11,101 nt of DNA from Pseudonocardiales bacterium (GTDB lineage: Bacteria; Actinomycetota; Actinomycetes; Mycobacteriales; Jatrophihabitantaceae). The DNA lies in assembly GCA_025465405.1 (NCBI GenBank), contig JAODNL010000172.1:1-11101 (forward strand). The letters are read 5' to 3'. Below are positions 7,130 through 11,101 of the stretch, in pieces; position 1 is the stretch's first letter; each line of letters starts with the position of its first letter. The notes beneath the pieces are model-generated. The model was not told where the DNA came from, did not search any database, and worked only from the letters and a program-made list of their open reading frames with translations. The position numbers were made by a program, and so were the translations under genes.

Positions 7130-7750
7130 GTGGTGAACTTCGGATCGGTGGATCCCAGCTCGCCGGTTGGGTATGTCGTGGCGTTCACGGTGCCGATGCT
7201 CGACGCGTTTCTTCCGGTCGTACCCAGCGAGAGCGTGGTCATCGGCCTCGGAGTGCTCGCCTCTGACTCCTTCGACCTTCGGCTGATCCCCTTGGTGCTG
7301 CTGCTGGTCGCCGCCGGGGCGTTCTGCGGTGACAACATCTCCTACTGGCTGGGCCGGCGGTTCGGCACGCGCGTCGCGGACCGGCTGATGTCTGGGAGCC
7401 GCGGACGCCGCAGCCGCGAATGGGCCGACCGGACGCTGAAGAGGTACGGGATGCGGCTGCTGATCGCCGCGCGGTTCATACCTGGCGGCCGGACGGCGGT
7501 CACGATCACCGCCGGGCTGACCCATTACGACCGGCGGCGCTTCGTGGTCGCTGTCGCCGTGGCGGCGGTGCTGTGGACCGGGTATGCGTTCGGCATCGGC
7601 CTCGTCGGTGGACGGACGTTCAAGGACAACACGTTCGCCGCATTCGGACTCGCGTTCGCGGTGGCCGCGGTCGTGTCGGTGCTGGTCGAGGTCGGGCGGC
7701 GCCTCCTGCGGCGGTTCGGACCGGGGCGCGAGACCGTCCCGCCCTGCTGA
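7130..7750 (+). CDS. DedA family membrane protein
   Basis: A 206-residue membrane protein of the DedA (SNARE-associated/VTT) family; several members move lipid carriers or phospholipids across the inner membrane or support proton-dependent homeostasis. Visible landmarks are 'PVVPSESVVIG' (Glu34), Asp46, 'GDNISYWLGRRFG' (residues 67-79) and 'ARFIPGGRTAVTITAG' (Arg115 and Arg121), then two C-terminal hydrophobic segments. The spacing Glu-12-Asp and Arg-6-Arg equals that of the essential E39/D51 and R130/R136 reported for E. coli YqjA, so the functional residues appear complete. The start is one of two adjacent GTG codons (7130 or 7133); no clear ribosome binding site is present. It stands alone, with no partner gene near it. 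Which lipid or ion it acts on cannot be read from sequence. Confidence 0.88.
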   Translation: MVNFGSVDPSSPVGYVVAFTVPMLDAFLPVVPSESVVIGLGVLASDSFDLRLIPLVLLLVAAGAFCGDNISYWLGRRFGTRVADRLMSGSRGRRSREWADRTLKRYGMRLLIAARFIPGGRTAVTITAGLTHYDRRRFVVAVAVAAVLWTGYAFGIGLVGGRTFKDNTFAAFGLAFAVAAVVSVLVEVGRRLLRRFGPGRETVPPC

Positions 7751-7890
7751 CCGCGGAGATCGTGGACCCGCACGGTGCTCGGGGGGCCCGCGTTGCATCC
7801 AGAATCGTCGCTACCAACCCCTGGATAGGGACCGCGCTGCATGCAAAGCAGGCCCGGGTGGATCACTCGTACGTCGATACATTTGACTAG
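7751..7890. other. Non-coding part of the DedA-fadE gap, nothing firm
   Basis: This stretch follows the DedA stop. It has a weak CGTG/CACG hairpin (7761-7774) that could serve as a terminator, a G-run, and a 15-nt hairpin at 7837-7851 (CTGC, 7-nt loop, GCAG) that on the minus strand looks like a tRNA-Ala(UGC) anticodon arm but lacks the other arms. No open frame here has a recognisable product. Confidence 0.4.
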
Positions 7891-7949
7891 CGAGAAGCTT
7901 ACCCGTACTTTACTTCTCGGAGCGCTTACAACGGGGGTTGAGTCGCTCC
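7891..7949. repeat. Two abutting hairpins of unknown role
   Basis: Hairpin 1 pairs CGAGAAG (7891-7897) with CTTCTCG (7913-7919). Hairpin 2 pairs GGAGCG (7919-7924) with CGCTCC (7944-7949), with an inner CAAC (7929-7932) / GTTG (7937-7940) stem and a GGGG loop. The two share a base at 7919 and lead straight into the hairpin at 7950-8016. The sequence is less GC-rich than its surroundings (7870-7915). It could be a 3' UTR structure for either convergent gene, a small RNA, or a dispersed palindromic repeat. Confidence 0.5.
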
Positions 7950-8016
7950 GTGAGGTTGGGGGCGGGGTTGGCTCGCCTTGCAGACCAGGATTGCTGCCAG
8001 GCGAGCCGAACCTCAC
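7950..8016 (-). terminator. Long hairpin at the end of the acyl-CoA dehydrogenase gene
   Basis: GGCTCGCCT (7970-7978) pairs with AGGCGAGCC (7999-8007), and after one mismatch GCAG (7980-7983) pairs with CTGC (7994-7997). An outer stem GTGAGGTT (7950-7957) / AACCTCAC (8009-8016) includes the fadE stop codon at 8013-8015, with a 12-nt G-rich bulge on one side. No T-run follows on the minus strand. The position and length fit a terminator for the minus-strand gene, and it may also stop readthrough from the DedA side. Confidence 0.65.
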
Positions 8017-9176
8017 TTCAGCAGGGACCGAGCCATCACCATGCGGTTGATCTGGATGGTGCCCACGTAGATCTGGGTGATCTTGGCGTCGCGCATCATG
8101 CGCTCGACGGGGAAATCCTTCGTGTAGCCAGCGCCGCCGAACAGCTGCACCGCGTCCGTGGTCACCGACATCGCGGTGTCGGAGGCGAAGACCTTCGCCG
8201 CGGACGACGTGAACGCCAGGTTCGGTTCGTCGCGCTCGGCGCGTGCCGCCGCGGTGTAGATCAGGTGGCGCGATGCCTCGATGCGCATCGCCATGTCCGC
8301 GACCATGAACTGGATGCCCTGGAAGTCCGCGATGCGCTGGCCGAACTGCCTGCGATCCTTGATGTAGGCCACTGACGCGTCGAACGCTCCCTGCGCGATG
8401 CCCAGCGCTTGTGCGCCGATCGCGAGCCGGGTGTGATCCAGCGTGCGCAGCGCGGTCTTGAAGCCCGTGCCCGGCTCGCCCACGATGCGATTCGCCGGGA
8501 TCGTGCAGTTCTCGAAGTAGATCTCGCAGGTCGGTGAGCCCTTGATCCCGAGCTTGCGTTCCTTCGCGCCCACCGAGAAGCCGGGATCGTCCTTGTGCAC
8601 GACGAACGCCGAGATCCCGTTGGGGCCCTTGCTCGGGTCGGTGACCGCCATGACCGTGTAGTAGGTGGACACTCCGGCGTTGGTGATCCAGCATTTCGTG
8701 CCGTTGAGCACCCAGTGGTCACCGTCCAGCACCGCCCGGGTGCGCATCGACGCCGCGTCCGAGCCGGCCTCGCGCTCGGAGAGCGCGTAGCTGAACATCG
8801 CCGCACCAGTGGCCACCGGGGCAAGGACCTGCTTCTTCAGCTCGTCGGATCCGGACAGGATCACCGGCTGGGTACCGAGCTTGTTCACCGCGGGAATCAA
8901 CGAGGACGCGGCACATGCACGGGCGACCTCCTCGATGACGATGCAGGCCGAGACCGCGTCGGCACCGACGCCTCCGTACTCGGCCGGGATGTGCACGGCG
9001 TGGAACTCGGCACGAACCAGCTCGTCGTAGACGTCGGTCGGGAACTCTCCCGACTCGTCCACCTCCGCCGCCCGCGGCGCGATCTTGTCATCGGCGAGCG
9101 CACGAACCGCCTGCCGCAGCTGCTGCTGCTCATCGGTGAGCCGGTAGAGGTCGAAATCAGGATTCCCGGATGCCAT
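8013..9176 (-). CDS. fadE25: Acyl-CoA dehydrogenase, FadE25-like, with the catalytic Glu replaced
   Basis: A 387-residue flavoprotein that closely resembles mycobacterial FadE25 ('HIPAEYGGVGAD', 'LIPAVNKLGT', 'KERKLGIKGSPT', 'GEPGTGFKTAL'). Acyl-CoA dehydrogenases oxidise acyl-CoA to 2-enoyl-CoA with FAD and pass electrons to ETF. Both family signatures are intact: 'ALSEREAGSDAAS' and 'QLFGGAGYTKDF...RMMRD'. The odd point is residue 371: the usual 'IYEGTNQIQ' reads 'IYVGTIQIN', so the catalytic base Glu is Val (codon GTG, 8064-8066). The alternative base position used by isovaleryl-CoA dehydrogenase is Thr249 in 'LDHTR', as in ordinary family members. It may therefore be inactive, act as a non-catalytic subunit, or use another base. 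ATG 9176 sits 6 nt after a TACTAT box, so the message may be leaderless. The gene diverges from glyA. Family call firm; activity in doubt. Confidence 0.92.
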   Translation of the reverse strand: MASGNPDFDLYRLTDEQQQLRQAVRALADDKIAPRAAEVDESGEFPTDVYDELVRAEFHAVHIPAEYGGVGADAVSACIVIEEVARACAASSLIPAVNKLGTQPVILSGSDELKKQVLAPVATGAAMFSYALSEREAGSDAASMRTRAVLDGDHWVLNGTKCWITNAGVSTYYTVMAVTDPSKGPNGISAFVVHKDDPGFSVGAKERKLGIKGSPTCEIYFENCTIPANRIVGEPGTGFKTALRTLDHTRLAIGAQALGIAQGAFDASVAYIKDRRQFGQRIADFQGIQFMVADMAMRIEASRHLIYTAAARAERDEPNLAFTSSAAKVFASDTAMSVTTDAVQLFGGAGYTKDFPVERMMRDAKITQIYVGTIQINRMVMARSLLK

Positions 9177-9182
9177 AGTTCG

Positions 9183-9188
9183 ATAGTA
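9183..9188 (-). promoter_or_regulatory. Candidate -10 box for a leaderless fadE transcript
   Basis: The minus strand reads TACTAT, a good TANNNT -10 box, with 6 nt between it and the ATG at 9176. This spacing would start transcription at or next to the A of the ATG; no ribosome binding site is present, which agrees. No good -35 box is seen 16-18 bp upstream. Confidence 0.4.
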
Positions 9189-9242
9189 GGACGACCTAGT
9201 ATTTGCCGACGAGCCGCACGGGCGTGACGTTGACCGCCCCGC

Positions 9243-9259
9243 TAGGCTCGTCGCGAGCC
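9243..9259 (+). promoter_or_regulatory. Candidate glyA -10 box overlapping an inverted repeat
   Basis: TAGGCT (9243-9248) fits TANNNT and would place the transcript start just ahead of the riboswitch, where the promoter must be. It overlaps a perfect inverted repeat, GGCTCG (9245-9250) and CGAGCC (9254-9259), around 3 bp. The repeat could be an operator or, if transcribed from further up (TTGACC at 9230-9235 is nearby but badly spaced), a 5' hairpin. No good -35 box is evident. Confidence 0.3.
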
Positions 9260-9332
9260 GTTACTGGCGTGTTCGTAAGGTGGATCGTCACCACCGGGGA
9301 CCGGCTCGGACCACCTGCCGCGCGCCTGGGCC
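9260..9332 (+). promoter_or_regulatory. ZTP (pfl motif) riboswitch upstream of glyA
   Basis: The ZTP riboswitch binds ZMP/ZTP, purine intermediates that build up when 10-formyl-THF is short, and turns on folate one-carbon genes including glyA. Conserved parts in order: 'GTTACTGGCG' (9260-9269), a P2 hairpin GGTGG (9279-9283) / CCACC (9291-9295), the purine-rich GGGGA directly after it (9296-9300), a P3-type stem CGGC (9302-9305) / GCCG (9317-9320), and the hallmark 'CGCCTGGGC' (9323-9331). GGCG (9266-9269) pairs with CGCC (9323-9326) to close the domain. The combination of motifs plus the correct downstream gene makes this a strong call made by eye; a covariance-model search was not possible. 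Confidence 0.82.
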
Positions 9333-9335
9333 AAC

Positions 9336-9351
9336 CCTCGTCAACAGGAGG
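9336..9351 (+). promoter_or_regulatory. glyA ribosome binding site with a possible sequestering stem
   Basis: AGGAGG (9346-9351) lies 10 nt before the glyA ATG. CCTC (9336-9339), just after the riboswitch, can pair with GAGG (9348-9351) over an 8-nt loop and would hide the site. As no terminator hairpin with a T-run lies between riboswitch and gene, control at translation start is the more likely mechanism. The stem is only 4 bp, so this is tentative. Confidence 0.5.
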
Positions 9352-9361
9352 CGGCGCCACC

Positions 9362-10816
9362 ATGAGCCAGTCACTACCTTTCGACGCCGCGCAGGCGTCC
9401 GCTGCATACCGAAACGCGCTGGACGTCATCGGCGCCGTCGAACCGAACGTCGCCGGGGCTATCCGCAGCGAGCTCGCCGACCAGCGCGCGTCGCTCAAGC
9501 TCATCGCCAGCGAGAACTACGCGTCGCCCGCCGTGCTGTTGACGATGGGCACCTGGCTGTCGGACAAGTACGCCGAGGGCACGATCGGGCACCGGTTCTA
9601 CGCCGGTTGCCAGAACATCGACACCGTCGAGCAACTCGCCGCCGACCACGCCATGGCGCTGTTCGGCGCGCCGCACGCCTACGTCCAGCCGCACTCCGGC
9701 ATCGACGCGAACCTGGTCGCCTTCTGGGCCATCCTCGCGCAGCGCATCGAGTCCCCGGCGCTCGAGAAGGCCGGCGCCAAGCACGTCAACGATCTGTCCG
9801 AGGCCGACTGGGAGACGCTGCGCAAGGCACTCGGCAACCAGCGGGCCCTCGGCATGTCCCTCGACGCCGGCGGCCATCTGACGCACGGGTTCCGCCCGAA
9901 CATCAGCGGCAAGATGTTCCATCAGTCCTCCTACGGCACCGACCCGCAGACCGGCCTGCTCGACTACGAGGTCGTGCGCGCCCGGGCGCGCGAGTTCAAG
10001 CCGCTCATCCTCATCGCCGGCTACTCCGCCTACCCACGCAAGATCGACTTTGCGAAGATGCGCGAGATCGCCGACGAGGTCGGCGCGGTGCTGATGGTCG
10101 ACATGGCCCACTTCGCCGGGTTGGTTGCCGGCAAGGTGTTCACCGGTGACTTCGACCCGGTACCGCACGCCCACGTGACCACCACGACCACGCACAAGTC
10201 GCTGCGTGGGCCCCGCGGCGGCATGGTGCTCTGCCAGCCGGAGTTCGCCGACTCCGTCGACCGCGGCTGCCCGATGGTGCTCGGCGGCCCGCTCGGGCAC
10301 GTCATGGCGGCCAAGGCCGTCGCGCTGGCCGAGGCGCGCCTGCCGTCGTTCCAGACCTACGCGCAGAACGTCGCCTCGAACGCCGTCGCGCTCGCCGAGG
10401 GCCTGACCAAGCGCGGCGCCCATCTCGTCACCGGCGGCACCGACAACCACCTCGTGCTCATCGACGTGTCGGCGTTCGGGCTGACCGGCCGGCAGGCCGA
10501 GTCCGCACTGCTCGACTCCGGCATCGTCACCAACCGCAACGCGATCCCGCGGGATCCGAACGGTGCCTGGTACACCTCCGGGGTACGGATCGGCACGCCC
10601 GCGCTCACCTCGCGCGGATTCGACGCCGCGGAGTTCGACCGGGTCGCCGAGCTGATCGTCGATGTGCTCACCGCGACCTCGCCTACGGCGGCCCCGTCGG
10701 GCGGCGCGTCGAAGGCGAAGTACGTGATCGCCGACGGCGTCGCCGACAAGACCCACGCGGCGGCCAGCGAGCTGCTCGACGCCAATCCGCTCTACCCGGG
10801 GCTCGAACTAGCCTGA
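9362..10816 (+). CDS. glyA: Serine hydroxymethyltransferase (long actinobacterial form)
   Basis: GlyA converts serine and tetrahydrofolate to glycine and 5,10-methylene-THF in the cytoplasm, using PLP. The 484-residue protein has 'LIASENYASPAV' (residues ~47-58), 'YAEGTIGHRFYAGCQNID' (70-87), 'GGHLTHG' (170-176), 'MVDMAHFAGLVAGKVF' (245-260) and the PLP motif 'TTTTHKSLRGPRGG' with Lys279. The common 'SGSQAN' is 'SGIDAN' here, and an extra segment of about 40 residues (125-160) separates it from 'LGMSLDAGG'; with a longer C-terminus this explains a length about 60 above the usual ~420. I believe this is a known long subfamily, not damage. The ATG at 9362 follows AGGAGG by 10 nt; the longer open frame from 9203 runs through the riboswitch and is not coding. 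Regulation by the ZTP riboswitch is expected. gnd follows after 37 bp and may be co-transcribed. Confidence 0.95.
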   Translation: MSQSLPFDAAQASAAYRNALDVIGAVEPNVAGAIRSELADQRASLKLIASENYASPAVLLTMGTWLSDKYAEGTIGHRFYAGCQNIDTVEQLAADHAMALFGAPHAYVQPHSGIDANLVAFWAILAQRIESPALEKAGAKHVNDLSEADWETLRKALGNQRALGMSLDAGGHLTHGFRPNISGKMFHQSSYGTDPQTGLLDYEVVRARAREFKPLILIAGYSAYPRKIDFAKMREIADEVGAVLMVDMAHFAGLVAGKVFTGDFDPVPHAHVTTTTTHKSLRGPRGGMVLCQPEFADSVDRGCPMVLGGPLGHVMAAKAVALAEARLPSFQTYAQNVASNAVALAEGLTKRGAHLVTGGTDNHLVLIDVSAFGLTGRQAESALLDSGIVTNRNAIPRDPNGAWYTSGVRIGTPALTSRGFDAAEFDRVAELIVDVLTATSPTAAPSGGASKAKYVIADGVADKTHAAASELLDANPLYPGLELA

Positions 10817-10840
10817 CGGGAACAGCGAACCACCGACTGC

Positions 10841-10847
10841 GAGGGAG
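10841..10847 (+). promoter_or_regulatory. gnd ribosome binding site
   Basis: GAGGGAG lies 6 nt before the ATG at 10854 and fixes the start of the partial gnd gene. Confidence 0.65.
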
Positions 10848-10853
10848 CAGAAA

Positions 10854-11101
10854 ATGGCTGAGCAGGCGACGGCAGTGATCGGGGTGACCGGGCTGGCGGT
10901 GATGGGCCGAAACCTGGCTCGCAACCTGGCCCGGCACGGGTATCCAGTGGCGCTGCACAACCGGACCTACGAACGCACCCGCAGCCTGGTGGAGCAGCAT
11001 GGCGACGAGGGGACCTTCGTAGCGAGCCAGTCGATCGAGGACTTCGTCGAGAGCCTCGTGAAGCCGCGCGCGATCATCATCATGGTCAAGGCGGGCGAGC
11101 C
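10854..11101 (+). CDS. gnd: 6-phosphogluconate dehydrogenase, N-terminal part
   Basis: The first 82 codons of a gene that leaves the window at its 3' end. The product oxidises 6-phosphogluconate to ribulose-5-phosphate with CO2 release and makes NADPH (or NADH) in the pentose phosphate pathway. The N-terminal Rossmann fold shows 'VIGVTGLAVMGRNLARNLA' (residues 8-26), with the family 'GLAVMGRN' motif, then 'LHNRT' (34-38). Asn-Arg-Thr after the second strand is the NADP 2'-phosphate binding motif, so NADP is the likely cofactor. 'IIIMVKAGE' near the window edge also fits. ATG 10854 has a GAGGGAG ribosome binding site (10841-10847) 6 nt upstream. It lies 37 bp after glyA with no hairpin between, which allows a shared transcript. 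Confidence 0.93.
   Translation, partial: MAEQATAVIGVTGLAVMGRNLARNLARHGYPVALHNRTYERTRSLVEQHGDEGTFVASQSIEDFVESLVKPRAIIIMVKAGE

Noticed and set aside
7837..7851. Minus-strand hairpin resembling a tRNA-Ala(UGC) anticodon arm (7-nt loop with TGC), possibly a tRNA remnant or attachment site
   Set aside because: No acceptor, D or T arm can be formed around it, there is no GTTCRA T-loop, and no integrase gene is present; a 4-bp stem is easily found by chance.
7919..8016. C-rich loops on the minus strand suggesting the actinobacterial 6C RNA
   Set aside because: 6C RNA has two hairpins whose loops carry at least six C in a row; here the runs are at most five and sit in bulges or stem edges.
7841..8050. 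Small 69-codon plus-strand open frame in the gap before fadE
   Set aside because: It runs through the hairpin block and into the end of fadE, has no ribosome binding site and no recognisable sequence.
9203..9361. N-terminal extension of glyA by 53 residues
   Set aside because: The extension would be encoded by the riboswitch, and a strong ribosome binding site precedes the ATG at 9362.
9374..10756. 460-codon open frame antisense to glyA
   Set aside because: It mirrors the glyA codons, is dominated by Gly/Val/Arg/Glu, and has no start signals or recognisable domains.

Overview
The window looks like chromosomal core DNA from a high-GC actinomycete. Support for this: codons strongly biased to G/C in third position, GTG/TTG starts, a LytR-CpsA-Psr protein with a LytR_C tail beside a TIGR03089-type gene, a scoA/scoB pair and a FadE25-like acyl-CoA dehydrogenase close to the mycobacterial ones, and terminators that are hairpins without a T-run. 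I cannot name a genus. There is no transposase, integrase, phage gene, CRISPR array, rRNA gene or intact tRNA.

Layout. (1) 1-1338, plus strand: the 3' part of an LCP cell-wall ligase gene, overlapped by a TIGR03089 gene with a TTG start. (2) 1348-3447, minus strand: a large polytopic membrane protein that resembles GT-C glycosyltransferases, convergent with region 1 across a hairpin. (3) 3564-7025, plus strand: scoA-scoB (3-oxoacid CoA-transferase, 4-bp overlap), then a YeiH/UPF0324 transporter and a LysR regulator 9 bp apart. (4) 7130-7750, plus strand: a DedA membrane protein. (5) 7751-8012: a gene-free stretch whose last part (7891-8016) folds as three abutting hairpins. (6) 8013-9176, minus strand: the FadE25-like acyl-CoA dehydrogenase. 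(7) 9177-9361: a divergent control region with a ZTP (pfl) riboswitch ahead of glyA. (8) 9362-10816 glyA, then the start of gnd (10854 to the window edge).

How the genes fit together. The cell-envelope genes (LCP, possible GT-C, DedA) and the CoA/ketone and fatty-acid genes (scoAB, fadE) are neighbours rather than one pathway. The YeiH-LysR pair repeats the yeiH/yeiE association of enteric bacteria and suggests sulfur-anion export under LysR control. The glyA block is the clearest regulated unit: the riboswitch senses ZTP/ZMP, a signal of 10-formyl-THF shortage, and lies just before the glyA ribosome binding site; gnd, which makes NADPH, follows 37 bp later.

The most unusual points are the acyl-CoA dehydrogenase, which has Val where the catalytic Glu of the YEGT motif should be and Thr at the other known base position, and the three-hairpin block at 7891-8016. 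I found no clearly new multi-gene system.
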